DNA from: Rhipidocladum racemiflorum
Lineage: Eukaryota; Streptophyta; Magnoliopsida; Poales; Poaceae
Assembly (NCBI GenBank): GCA_036346355.1
Contig: CM070581.1
Location: 3,968,001 to 4,032,000, forward strand
Direction: 5' to 3'
Length of the DNA stretch: 64,000 nt
In this document: piece by piece, positions 11,623 through 22,700 of the stretch
Numbering within the stretch: the first letter of the stretch is position 1
Layout: each line of letters opens with the position of its first letter
Notes under the pieces: generated by a model
Told to the model about the DNA's origin: nothing
The model's input: only the letters and a program-made list of their open reading frames with translations
Databases searched by the model: none
Translations under genes and position numbers: made by a program

Positions 11623-14207
11623 TGTGACAGACCACCTTTTTAGGGGCAGTGCGAAAACTACCAACAGTTACCCAGGAAGACTAACTGTTGGAAAACAAGA
11701 GTACAATTGCCTGGCAAAAGCCAATTCAACACTTTTATTCAATATAGATGGTCTAACGACCAGGTTTTTACAAGGGAAGCATCCAAGCTTCTAGATACAA
11801 TACCAAAAGAGAGAAAACCACAGGCAGGGCCTGAGCGAAGACAAAGACCTAGAACCAGACTAAATCGCCATCTACGATCTCCTGGTAGGCTCCGGCATCT
11901 TCGAACTCTGAAAGGGGAGGGGTTTTGCGAGGGTGAGTACAGGGTACTCAACAAGTCGTACGGAACCACTGAATACTATATGTAGGGGTATTCAAAGAGA
12001 TGGCAATAGGGTTAAGTATCTGGATGCAGTTTTATTTTCTAATTCATTTTACATTTGAAGCACAGACTATAAAATAGGTAGTTGGGGGTTTCACAAATTC
12101 AACAACACTTAATCAACTTTATCCAAAATTCCAAAACAGTAACTTGAGCTTAGTTACGGGTATCACCCCAAATTCAAACTTAACTTCATTAACCGGAAGT
12201 ACGGTGTAATCGATTACCATCAAGATTAACTCTGCAGAGCGGCTCAGCTTTACCCACAAGATATCTACAACCTTTAATGCCAATCGCGAGTTTTCATGCA
12301 ACTTAAATGCATGTGGCCTAGTTTAGATGATCATAGCATTTCGTTTAATCATTCATGTCCTTTAGTTGTTAACCGATAGATATCAGCTACCTTGGACTCA
12401 GGGTCCCCATTAGTATCTACCGTTGTGAGAACCAAGAATGTCACTCCGGACCATTCCCGTTCCACCCCTCCGGTACACTTCCCTGCCGGGAAGGTCCGGT
12501 CCCTATTCTCTCCAGAGAATAGTACCACCAAAACAGTCCAGTTATTATCTCAGGAATGACTAACTTATTGAGCTATGTCGGATACTGGTTCACCGACCAG
12601 TCCGACCTGTGGTTGAGCGGGAACTAAGTTATTTACTTTGCTCAAGGGGATTATTAACCTTACACTTTGCCAAAGACCAAGCCTTCAATCCACAAACCCA
12701 ACCCGGTACTCACAGTACCGGCCACCAGACAAACCAAGGCATTAATCATCAGCCAGGGATCGGAATCTCATCCACTCCGGGACTAATCCGATACTGTCCA
12801 CCAGACTGTAACACTTTTACAAATATCCGAATCAGAGATTCGGCAGCATTTTCTCTAAAATCCAAGTTTTGATCTAACCTAGTAGTATAGTCTAACCTAT
12901 TCATGGCATAAGCATTTAACTAAGGTTACCAAGGGTTTAACAGGGTTCATTATTTCAAGGAAGTTCCATGAGCATTATCGGCATTACCTAGGTATCATGT
13001 CATTCTAAAATACTGTTTTCAATAGTTCAACATACAGTAAAATAATGTGATATAACATAATTACTACTATAGCATGGCATTATTGGATCAACATGATCAA
13101 GGGTGTACGGCTTGCCTTGCGCGGCAGCTGGATCGGATGAATCGTAGAGGAAGTAGTCGTACTGGGCTCCCGTCTGGTCCAACGTCTGCTCCGGGAACTG
13201 CTCCGACTCCAGGGATTGCTCCGGCTCCACTGGCGTCTCAACGGTCGAACCTAACGCGAAAAGACAACCAACATAAGTAAACGACAAAACAACAGCTGGA
13301 AAAGAAACTGAAACTGAAAAGGAAACCGGGAACCGAGTAGGAAGAGAACGGAGGGCAAAACTGGGATTTTGGGAATTTTCTGAGTCTCGTATTTGGGAAC
13401 GGACAGCATTTCTGGACTCAGGGGATCGAAACGGTTCGGGAAATGTATTTGGTGGAGCTCTGGGTTTTTCCGAGATTTTTCTGGATTTTCTGGAATTAAA
13501 ACGAATTTTGGAATTAATAAATTGATTTATTAAATCCAAAAATCGAAAACATTGTTGAAAGCTTGATGTTTGGTAGCTCGGCCAAGACATCGCCATAGCC
13601 AGGCGAAGCGGTTTAGCTGGCGCGAGTGGCCAGGCCAAAGACGGCGAGGAGGGATCACAGGGGCCACAAGGCAGTGCAGTGGGCGGGTGACGGCGAGTCC
13701 ACCGTCGATGGGCACTGAGGAGGGTTAGGGCTTAGGGTTTGCGGGCGACGGGAGGCGGCCGCTGACAGCCTTGGCGCGGCCGGGGCCGACGGGCAAGGCG
13801 AGGAGGAGGAGCTCACCGAAGAGGAGGCGGGCGAGTTAGGAAGAGTGAGGGGGCGACGCTTTTATAGCCGAGGCCGAGGAAGCGGTGGTGGCGTGGCGGC
13901 TGGCCCAGGCGGCGAGCGGCAAGAAGGAGGCGGCAGGCGATCCACCAGTGACGGCAACGACGGTAGGTGGCGCGTAGGCGCGAGGCGGGCGGCACGCTGG
14001 CCGGAGCGATGCCGGCCGAAGGAGCGGCTGGCCGGCCGAGGCGAGCGGCCGAAACAGTAGAAACGGCCGCCACGGCCCACGAAGCAAGGATTCGGCCCAA
14101 AAAGGTAAATGAATTCAAACTCGGTTTCCAAAATCCAAATCCAAATTCAAACGCAAATCCAAACGAAAATCAAACAAATTCATTTTGAATTTTTTTGGAT
14201 TGTTTCA
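11623..14207 (-). repeat. 3' LTR of chromovirus derivative, 2585 bp
   Basis: It runs from TGAAACAATCC (14207 side) to ...GTCACA (11623 side) on the minus strand. A purine-rich tract (GTGGGGTAGGT on the minus strand, 14208-14218) lies immediately before it, as expected of a polypurine tract. About 145 bp at the 14207 end match the 5' LTR remnant at 15968-16112 almost perfectly. The GC-rich sequence further in does not match closely. The CTCTGCAGAG...CCACAAGAT words are shared with the solo LTR at 7785, showing family relatedness. Confidence 0.75.
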
Positions 14208-14244
14208 ACCTACCCCACTTCAAATGGAATCTCGTCCCCGAGAT

Positions 14245-15723
14245 TCATTTCGCCTGGGAAAATAGGTTGGGAAAATTCTGCTGCAATTCCGATTCCTTCT
14301 CCCAAGTAGTCTCTTCGAGCGTATGATTCTTCCATAACACTCGGCAGATTCTAACATTCTTTAACTTAAGTTCCCTTTCCATTGTCTCCACAATCCTGAC
14401 TGGTTCCTCATGATACGTCAAATCCTCCTTCAGGTCTATCCCTTTCAACTGTACTTGTTCTGACGGTTGATGGAGACATTTCCTCAACTGGGACACATGA
14501 AAGACATTGTGTACCCTTGATAGCTCTGGACTTAACTGCAATCTGTAGGCTACTTCTCCAATTCTGTCAGTCACGGGGTATGGTCCAACATACCTTGGAG
14601 CTAACTTCCCCTTTATCTGAAAACGGCGAACGGGCTTGAAGGGTGTCACTTTCAGATAAACAAAGTCTCCAATTTGATAACTTATCTCCTTTCTTCTTGT
14701 ATCCGCATAACTTTTCTGTCGGACTTGAGCTGTTCTCAGGTTCTTCCTTATGATTCTCACATGAGCTTCCGCATCATGAACTAGCTGAGGTCCAAAAAGC
14801 TGTTTCTTTCCGGTCTCTGTCCAATTCAACGGGGTTCTGCACTTCCTTCCATACAGGGCTTCAAAAGGTGACATATCCAAACTGCCCTGGTAACTGTTAT
14901 TGTACGAGAATTCTGCAAACGGCAAACACTTGGCCCAAGAGGCTCCATATGTCAGAGTGCAGGCTCTCAACATATCTTCTAGGATTTGGTTGACTCTCTC
15001 TGTCTGACCATCTGTCTGAGGGTGATAGGCTGTACTGAAATTCAAGTCTGTACCCATGGCTTCATGCAGACTTTTCCAGAACTTTGAAGTAAACTGAGCT
15101 CCACGATCCGACACGATCTTCTTGGGGATTCCATGCAATCTGACAATCTGAGTTAAGTATAACCCTGCCAGCTTGTCTCTTTCAACGGTCTGCTTTATAG
15201 GGATGAAATGGGCTACTTTGGTCAGTCTATCAATGATTACCCAAATAGCATCATATCCTTGCTGAGTCTTGGGCAAACCAGTGATAAAATCCATCCCAAT
15301 CTCTTCCCACTTCCACTCTGGCACTGGAAGGGGTTGCAGCAATCCTGCAGTCTTCTGGTGGTCTATCTTCACTTTCCGACACACGTCACAACATACCACG
15401 TGTTCGGCTACTTCCTTCATCATTCCATTCCACCAGTATTCTCTTTTCAAATCCTGGTACATCTTCGTACTGCCAGGGTGTATCGAGAATTGTGACGAGT
15501 GAGCTTCTGTCAAAATCAATCCTCTTATATCCATGTCCTTCGGAATGCATATACGACCACGGAATCGCAGTATGCCTTGCTTGTCTTCCGAGAACTCTGA
15601 GGGACTAACTTCTTTCATCATCTTTCTGTATTCCTGTATCTCTTCATCTGTCTGCTGAGCTGCTTTGATCTGTTTCAGAAGATCTGATTGTACTTCGAGG
15701 GAATGCACTGATCCCTTTGACAT
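14245..15723 (-). CDS. Retroelement integrase with C-terminal chromodomain-like end
   Basis: A single open frame of 492 codons runs from the first ATG (15723) to a TGA at 14245; it stays open upstream to about 16035, into the LTR remnant, but has no earlier ATG. The zinc-binding H-H-C-C part is present (EAHSSQFSIHPG...VVCCDVC), as are all three catalytic residues of the D,D-35-E core: GMDFITGLP, SDRGAQFTSKFW and HPQTDGQTERVNQILE. A GPF/Y-like part follows (KLAPRYVGPYPVTDRIG). The C-terminus WKNHTLEETTWEKESELQ resembles the end of plant chromovirus chromodomains. Integrase joins retroelement cDNA to host DNA in the nucleus. Here the enzyme has lost its gag-pol partners; whether it is expressed is unknown. 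It is not a host gene. Confidence 0.8.
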   Translation of the reverse strand: MSKGSVHSLEVQSDLLKQIKAAQQTDEEIQEYRKMMKEVSPSEFSEDKQGILRFRGRICIPKDMDIRGLILTEAHSSQFSIHPGSTKMYQDLKREYWWNGMMKEVAEHVVCCDVCRKVKIDHQKTAGLLQPLPVPEWKWEEIGMDFITGLPKTQQGYDAIWVIIDRLTKVAHFIPIKQTVERDKLAGLYLTQIVRLHGIPKKIVSDRGAQFTSKFWKSLHEAMGTDLNFSTAYHPQTDGQTERVNQILEDMLRACTLTYGASWAKCLPFAEFSYNNSYQGSLDMSPFEALYGRKCRTPLNWTETGKKQLFGPQLVHDAEAHVRIIRKNLRTAQVRQKSYADTRRKEISYQIGDFVYLKVTPFKPVRRFQIKGKLAPRYVGPYPVTDRIGEVAYRLQLSPELSRVHNVFHVSQLRKCLHQPSEQVQLKGIDLKEDLTYHEEPVRIVETMERELKLKNVRICRVLWKNHTLEETTWEKESELQQNFPNLFSQAK

Positions 15724-15794
15724 TATCTGCAGGTTCAAATTCTGTATTTCTGACTTCAACTGAGGGGAGATAGTCTCAACTTGAGCTAAGTGAT

Positions 15795-16112
15795 GGCGGT
15801 GAGCGGGCGGTCCACGCGCGGCTGCGGGCGACGGCGGGTGCAGCGCGCGGCGCGGGGAGGCGCGAGGCGGCGGGGCGGCACGCGGCCGGGAGCGGTGTCG
15901 GCGCCGGAGGAGGCGACGGCGCTGGGCCGGGCCGGCGAGGCGAGCGGCCGAACAGGCCGAGGGGAAACGGGCCGCACGGCCCACGAAGCAAGGATTCGGC
16001 CCAAAAAGGTAAACGAATTCAAACTCGGTTTCCAAAATCCAAATCCAAATTCAAACGCAAATCCAAACGAAAATCAAACAAATTCATTTTGAATTTTTTT
16101 TGGATTGTTTCA
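15795..16112 (-). repeat. Truncated 5' LTR of chromovirus derivative
   Basis: The outer 145 bp match the 3' LTR; the inner, very GC-rich part differs from the corresponding 3' LTR sequence, and it joins directly to integrase-proximal coding sequence near 15785. The inner limit is approximate. Confidence 0.65.
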
Positions 16113-16642
16113 GTTGCAACGCATGTGCACTATGCTAGCTGTGATATAAATTACCGATCAAAGTGGCCTATTTTAGAATATATGTTGAGAGGTGCTTTTA
16201 TACCTTTTTTAATTATAAGTATGAATGAAGGGTAGATGATCATTATTTATCTCTTTATTTATTTTTAAATTTATAATAAATAAATATAGCATCAATTTTC
16301 TTATTTGTTTATCGAAGGCAACACATATATGCTTCGCGTATTAGGACCGGGGGAATCCCGGCTCCCGCGCCTGTCCACGTCGCGCTCCGTCGACAGTGCC
16401 CCCATGGATGGGCAGATGGCGAGCCACGTCTCGCTCGGCACGTGTGCGCGTCGTCGACCTCAAGACCGCATCGCCCGGTCACGCGGGGCAAGCGGGGGAA
16501 CGTGTGCGCCGCGCGTACGCACCCGCGAACCATATTAAGAAAATGTCTAAAATTACACATATATATATATATTAAAATATAATAAGGATATTATTTTCAT
16601 TGCATGATAAGACGTGCAACGCGTGACCAACTGTTCTAGTGT

Positions 16643-17110
16643 TAGGGTTTCAAATTTCGTTTTGGTATAAATCTCGGAGGTTGCCGAAATCCGAAATCTT
16701 GACGAGATTTTGGAATTTCAAATAAAATCCAGTCGATATCCAAAATTCAAATTTTAAATCTGGTCTTTTTTCAACCGAGAAATCCGAAATTTTGGTCGAA
16801 ATCACCGAGATTTCAGTCAAAATTTTCAAGATTTTGGTACACTTTGAACAAATCAAAAAATTTTGATTTTTTTTGTGGATGATCTTCATCCTAAATTCAA
16901 TCAAATCCGGCAAGAAAATTCAAAATCCGATAAAAAGACACCAAGATTTCGGTCGAAATCGCTGAGATCTCGCCGAATTTTGTATACGCACTGTAGTATT
17001 TTGAATTTTTTTTACCCAACCGCGATCTAGGACCTCGACGGGGGGGGGGGGGTCCGAAATCTAAAATCTCGGCCAAGATTTCGGAAATCTCGCTGAAATT
17101 TGAATCCATG
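16643..17110. mobile_element. Small non-autonomous hAT-like element, copy 1
   Basis: It is flanked by perfect 8-bp duplications TCTAGTGT at 16635-16642 and 17111-17118. The terminal inverted repeats are TAGGGTTTCAAATTT and AAATTTGAATCCATG (imperfect). The interior is a degenerate repetition of CGAAATC/GATTTCG words and includes a run of 13 G at 17040-17052. There is no transposase. An 8-bp duplication with CAGGG-type ends supports hAT. Confidence 0.75.
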
Positions 17111-17181
17111 TCTAGTGTGGTGAAGATCTTGTAGGTGAAAGTTAATAATGTACGCGTGTGGGCTGAGTCAACGATAACGTA

Positions 17182-17404
17182 GGGTGTGCTTAGTTGTTTG
17201 TATAAAGGGGTATATGTATGAGGCGGTTTAAAAAAAAAGTCATTTATGTATTTAGCTGCTTGAATGGGACCATCTCATCCTGGACCAAGTGATATAACTT
17301 ATTCCCTATAGATATTGAACCATTCTATTCACCCAAAATAATAGAACCAAATGGTACAGGATCATCCCATCCTATTCAATCTTATTCCATCAACCAAACG
17401 CACC
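17182..17404. mobile_element. MITE, Tourist-like, 223 bp
   Basis: The ends GGGTGTGCTTAGTTG and CAACCAAACGCACC are inverted repeats, and the interior matches (inverted) the element at 37343-37568, which has a clean TTA duplication. No clear duplication remains here. Confidence 0.55.
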
Positions 17405-17485
17405 TGTAGACTGTAGTGTGCGAGTTAGTCACGGGGAGGCCTGGAAATGAATGTACAGTGATGCATCCAGAAGAAGCCAACCAAC

Positions 17486-17908
17486 CAAGGCTAACCAAAC
17501 CGTTTTCGAATTAAAAATCGATGTCTCGCGGTACCGGTTTATCGCGAAAATCGAACGAAAATCGTCAAAAACCGAAGTGTTTCAAAACTGAGAGTTTGAA
17601 AAAAGATTCAAAACAAATTCAAAGAAAAAAACAAAAATCGCTTGGTTTACTCGAAAACCGAGCGGTTTTCTCAAAAAACTGATCGGCGAGTTGTACCTTT
17701 TAGGCGGCCGGTTTTTGGCGCGGTTTTCATTGATTTTTGTCGAAAATCGCTCGGTTTTCATCAATTTTCGATCGGTTTACATCGTATAAAATTTTTCAAA
17801 TTTTTCAAATTTCCTTTGAATTGAACCGATTTACTGATCGGTTTAGGGTTTCGAACCGACTCGATACAGTCGAAACCCCCCGCGGTTTTCAACAGTTTTG
17901 TGAACCTG
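17486..17908. mobile_element. Small non-autonomous hAT-like element, copy 2
   Basis: Flanks are CAACCAAC (17478-17485) and CAACAAAC (17909-17916), 7 of 8 bases alike. The ends are CAAGGCTAACCAAACC and GTTTTGTGAACCTG. The interior is filled with CGAAAATCG, GATCGGTTTT and similar words, and has no coding potential. Confidence 0.65.
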
Positions 17909-18369
17909 CAACAAACTAAAGAAACTATCGTTGACAGGTAAACATGTGGTGTACAGCCTACGTAGAACGGTAAGAAGCCGTGGCGTTCTTGCACAATGCT
18001 GCACGACCGTTGGCAGGTGAATACATGATGTCAATTAACACCGTTGCACGACCGTTGGCAGGTTTCTCGAATGCTCTAGGGGGCGATTTGTTGGCGAGGC
18101 AGGCAGGGCTCGGTTTCCGGGGGGTGCATGGACGGTTGGATCTGCACCGACATGAAATATGTACAACGATCGGCAATGAGGAGCTATGCGTAATTACAAA
18201 AAAAACGAGAGTACCTTTTGCAGAGAGCGATGACGTGGACGGGCTGGGTGTGCGTAAAACCTTCGGAGTTTAATAAAGTTAGTATTAACACCCTCGTGTG
18301 CCTTCGATTCATTCGTAAAAGAAAGGGATTAAACACATATGTGCCAATCTTCCTACATGGAGAAAAGAA

Positions 18370-18970
18370 AGGGCGTTGAATGGTTACTGGATTCTGAGCT
18401 ATCTTCGTATATTGATGATATTTTAAAGTTATTTTTATGAGATTTTACAATATTTTAATTATAATATAAAATGTGCTATTATAAATAATAACTCGTACAA
18501 TTATATTTTATGTTATCTATATGGTCGTCTCTTTATAAAAAAATAGCTTTACTTTCTCCTCTTTCTCTCATTCATATCAGCAAAATTCTTACTTGGCAAA
18601 GTATATAGACAGCTGACATCACATTATTGTACATGCCGTTAGTCCCTACGATGTTTTGGAGCAATTGCAATTGAACTTTCCAAACTTGACCACTAGCATA
18701 AGCAGCTAAGAGTAAATTAGCAATTTTCTTCATAGCAATTATTTTTATAATAATATAGTTTTATAGCTTTTTATCGATATATCTCTATTACTTATATATA
18801 CAAGTTGATGGTAGTTGTCCGTTCTCCTTTCCCATCACCCTCATATACGTACCAGACTGCCATGTGGGTCCAACACCCCACCGCTTCGCTTGGCTGACGT
18901 CCAAAACAACGCCCACTACTAAATGTGGACATCTGTATCTGGTTTATGCATATACCTACATATATATATT
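18370..18970 (+). repeat. Local duplicate copy 2
   Basis: This is the counterpart of 7557-7784 plus 11250-11530 and lacks the 3.47-kb solo LTR. It carries an extra AT-rich insert at about 18420-18638. No gene was seen here. Confidence 0.6.
18545..18638 (-). mobile_element. MITE fragment related to 40205-40498
   Basis: Read on the minus strand from 18638, CGGCATGTACAAT and GTCAGCTGTCTATA match the start of the MITE at 40205. TTA follows at 18639-18641, and duplicate copy 1 has a single TTA at that site. The other end is not recognisable. Confidence 0.45.
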
Positions 18971-19314
18971 TTATAGGGACGCATATGGTAGTGCTATTCT
19001 ACGCGTGCGCGCAGTGCTGCTTAGTCTATGCGCTGACTGGTGTCACGTGTTCCTAGCGTATGGCCCAAAAATAAGCCGCATAGCTCAGAACTGCAATTCG
19101 GTATTAAATCGTGAATCTTACTATTGAATTAGTGGTGTGGCCAACAAATTAAAAAATGCGTTCACTTGTTTGTTTGTATATGAATATTTCATTCTTTCAT
19201 TTAGGTATAACTTTTTATTGACAACTCCGATTCACGAATAGTTCTCACCAGTAGCTTATTAACAACGAAAACAACAAAGTGATATAAGTCTCGCCATTAA
19301 ACGTTGGATATATT
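18971..19314. other. AT-rich DNA with no recognised feature
   Basis: Nothing recognisable was found apart from weak similarity of 19050-19130 to generic grass repeats. Confidence 0.5.
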
Positions 19315-22240
19315 GCTTTTTACTAGCCACAAAATAACATCTTACTAGCTATTATACAAGATTTCACTACCAAATGAACATCAGTTAACGTTACTAGTAA
19401 AATATTATGTGGACGATTATGAATGTTACTGTAACAGATTGTAAAATCAAATGAGAACTGTTTGTAAAATTTTATGTGTCTATTAAATAGTAAAATCTTA
19501 CACACATCAGCAATTTGGTGTGAATTTGGAAGTAAATCACTCTTATCGTGTAAACTCCAAAAAAATCACATGTACAAGTTTTGAAAAATTCTCAAATAAT
19601 TACCGCATATAGGGAGGTTGAAGGACCATGTGGAGGTCCATCCATATTTGTGATGAGTATTTGACTTTATTTGAGCATGGTGTGCTCAGGTTTGAGTTTA
19701 ATTTGATTTGAAATTTCATGGATATATGTTTGAATTCATGATAAATGTGGACTAACATGCAGGAAGAAAAATGTAAGATTGTATTTTGAAAAGTGCAAAA
19801 TGGTTTGCTCCTTGTGGTATAGGTTATTGATGCAGCTGTGGTCATTGGTGAGTACTGGGACTAGGTTGGGAGAACTGAGGTTCAAAACGGTCGAGGATGC
19901 CGACGAGATGGTTAGGCTCAAACCGAGATCACTTGGAAGTCATGGGAATGGACTTGAGATGGCTCAAGGTTTCCGGTTCGGGTTGAAGGCTTGAAGAAGC
20001 GGAAACGAAGTGTCAAGTCCGGCAGATGAAGGCCCGTTGAGTTGACAGGGTTTTGTTTAAAACCCATGTATGGCCTATATGGCCCATGTAAAGCCCATGT
20101 GTGGGGGTAAAATGAGTGGGTTAATCCTAGCGTTTGGTGGAGTGCTCTAGGGTTTGGGACTCATCCAAGGGTGGTAGGTGGCCAAAGAGTAGTATAAATA
20201 GAGGGGGAGGGGTGCCCTCCCTCATTTGAAGGTTTGAGTTGCTCCTTTGAGCTTTGCCCAAATGAAATGAGGCTTTGTAAATCTTTCAATAAGAAAATAC
20301 AAAGTTTTTCTTTACATTCTTAGGAATTTAAATTGCGCATTTACATTATGTCTTTACTTTACACAAATTCAGCATTTACTTTCTCGCATGTAAATTCTCG
20401 CAATTTACTTTCTCGCAATTTGGATTTGCCTCCTCTCCTTCTAAATGTTGTTGATCAAGAATGTCTTTAGGGTGCTCATTTGGTTTTACATCTTTCTTGC
20501 ACTCTAGGATAGACTAGAGATAAGTTAATATCAAGATTGCAAATATATCCTGAACTTGTTCTTCACGTAGCAGTCAGTCTTCAATTTTTAGAAAAATCTA
20601 GAAAATTTATTTTTGAGTGATTCTTATTGGAGAAGGTGAATGACTCATATATCCATCTATGAAATTTTTTTGGAGTCCACTGGTTGCACCGTTTGTGATG
20701 AAAACTGAGCCCCAAACTTTCTGATCGAAGTTTCTGACCGTCTGTAGTCCTTGATTTTTTTCTGATTTTTCTACATGGCTTTTTGAGGTGTTTTTTGGTG
20801 GAGTTTTTCAAGACTCAGCTACTCACCGGGTGAGAACTTTGCAAAAAATTTAGAGCAACAGAAATCCACCAACCACCTGCTCCAATCGAGGATAATTCCT
20901 AAAAAATCTACTTTTATTTTTCTAAAAGAGATTTTTGTGATTTGGCTTTATCTATTTTAGAAAAGAATTATTTGAATTGATTCCTCTTTGTTTGGACACT
21001 TGACAACCAGGATTGTGATTGAAAAATCCCTCATATTTCATGGCTCTCATCCATACAAGCTAGGGGTACACATAGTTGTCTAGTAGTTTCGGTTTTTGCG
21101 AGTTTTGCGAATTTGAGGAGCATTGGTTTTCTTGCGGGATTGTTTGGAGTACTTTGAGTGGGAAAATTTTTATTTGAGATCATTCACCCCCTCTGATCGC
21201 CATCTCGATCCTGGTGAGGTGACATTCTACAATCGTTCAAAATTTAAAAACCAAATGAAAGTGATTCTGGTCTTTAAATTTTACAAGATTGTAGAATCTC
21301 ACGTCCCCTTCGTATGGTAATTTTTTGCGGATTTTTAAAAACTTGTACATATGTTTTTCGTAAATTTTACACGATAAAGGTGGCTTAGACGGAATATGTC
21401 ACCTTTTACTATCCAAAAAATAACATTTCACTAGCTATTACACAACATTTTACTATACTGAAATGCAATAACATATCAAAACAAGAATTTAGTTCCGTTT
21501 GTTGGCCCTGTAGTAACACGTTACTTGGGCGATAATAAACATTATTGTAATAGATGGAAAAAAATCAAATGAGCACTATTCATAAAATGTTATGCGTCTG
21601 TTCGCTTGTAAAAACTTACACAGATTAGTAATTTGGTGTTCATTTGGGAGTAAATCATCCTTATCTTGTAAACTCTGTGACACATTTACATGTTTTGAAA
21701 ATACTCAAAAAATTACCACACATTGAGAAAGTGATGTTTTACAACCCTGCAAAATTTAAAGACTAAACTCAATAGCATTGAAAGATATAAAATTGATAAG
21801 CAGTGGATAAATAGTGCTAAACTGCAACAAAATCACTATTTAGCTGAATTTATCTTTTTTATATCTTTGAAATGAAATTTATTTTGATCATCAAATTTTA
21901 CAAGGTTGTAGCATCTCACCTACCCTACGTATGGTACTTTTGTGAGAATTTTTGAAAACATGTACGTGCTAATGTGAATTTGGCAGTTAACCATCATTAC
22001 CGTGTAAACTCCTTGAAAATCATATGTACATATTTTGAAAAATTCTGAAACAATTAAAACACATAGGGGAGGTGAGATGCTACAACCTTGCAAAAATTTG
22101 AAGATTAAAATCGATAGCATTTGAAAGATATGAAATTGACAAGTAGCAGATGAGTAGAAGATGAATAGTGCTAAACTGCGACAAAATTGAAAGATATGAA
22201 ATTGACAAGTGCTAAACTACGACAAGTAGCAGATAAATTG
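19315..22240. repeat. Array of three inverted-repeat (foldback) units, first one split by a solo LTR
   Basis: One module occurs at 19315-19618, 21400-21735 and, in part, 21948-22066 (shared words CTAGCTATTA(T/C)ACAA, GTAAATCA(C/T)(T/C)CTTAT, CATGTAC-rich ends). Each is followed by a palindromic module whose arms read GAGGTGA...CTACAACCTTGCAAAATTT and its inverse (21216-21320, 21735-21930, 22067 on). The repeated parts therefore alternate. This could be a nest of long-TIR elements rather than a true tandem array. No coding potential was seen. Confidence 0.55.
19619..21215 (+). mobile_element. Solo LTR, 1597 bp, with TATA box
   Basis: It is flanked by perfect 5-bp duplications GAGGT (19614-19618 and 21216-21220) and interrupts a foldback repeat whose halves rejoin across it. 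It starts TGAAGGACCATG, has TATAAATA at 20193-20200, and an AATAAGAAAATAC stretch at about 20288 that could serve polyadenylation. It ends CACCCCCTCTGATCGCC...GATCCTGGT, like the 3' ends of many grass LTRs, though CA is lost. No internal retroelement domain is present. Confidence 0.7.
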
Positions 22241-22700
22241 TGCTAAACCCCGCCTCCCCGCGTCGCCTCCCATGCCGACCGTCGCCTCTCGCTTCCCCGC
22301 GTCGACTTCCACCGAGGTACCCTCTCTCAAGAAACTGGAGCCAACTAGCTAGCCGAATATTTTTAGAAACTACTCCTGATTCCTCAAAAAATCAGAATCA
22401 AAAGAAATCGAAGCAGAATTTAGAAGGTGTAGGAGCTGAAGCCCTTTCAAACGGGCCCTCAATAGCAAAAGGTAGTTCTTACCATGGAGAGCCGTAGCAC
22501 GCAGGTCCTGCACCCTCCGTGAAAATGACGAAGTAAATCGGGTCGATATTTTATTTACTTTATTCAAGCTAGCAGCTCAATCTATTTAATCTGCAGCTAC
22601 AAGGAGGTTTGTATACAACAATAATGCATGGAAGATCATTGTAAAGACATAGACTGTAGATTTCTTCTCCCTATAAATTTCAAGCAGAGAGAGTCAGAAG
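22241..22700. other. Intergenic DNA, short GC-rich patch, no gene recognised
   Basis: A CCCGCCTCC-rich patch (22241-22320) could be a relic of an exon or an LTR. I cannot assign it. Confidence 0.4.

Larger units (their letters stand above)
11623..16112 (-). mobile_element. Chromovirus (Del/Tekay-like gypsy) deletion derivative with exact TSD
   Basis: The element is bounded by identical 5-bp duplications GTTGC at 11618-11622 and 16113-16117. In minus orientation it starts TGAAACAATCC at 16112 and ends GGTCTGTCACA at 11623. It has a short 5' LTR remnant (16112 to about 15795), then polyprotein sequence from just before the integrase (from about 15780), then a complete 3' LTR (14207-11623). Most of the 5' LTR, gag, protease, reverse transcriptase and RNase H are missing. 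The internal join therefore removes everything between early LTR and integrase. Confidence 0.85.

Noticed and set aside
17998..18064. Two copies of TGCACGACCGTTGGCAGGT 44 bp apart
   Set aside because: Too short and isolated to support a feature.
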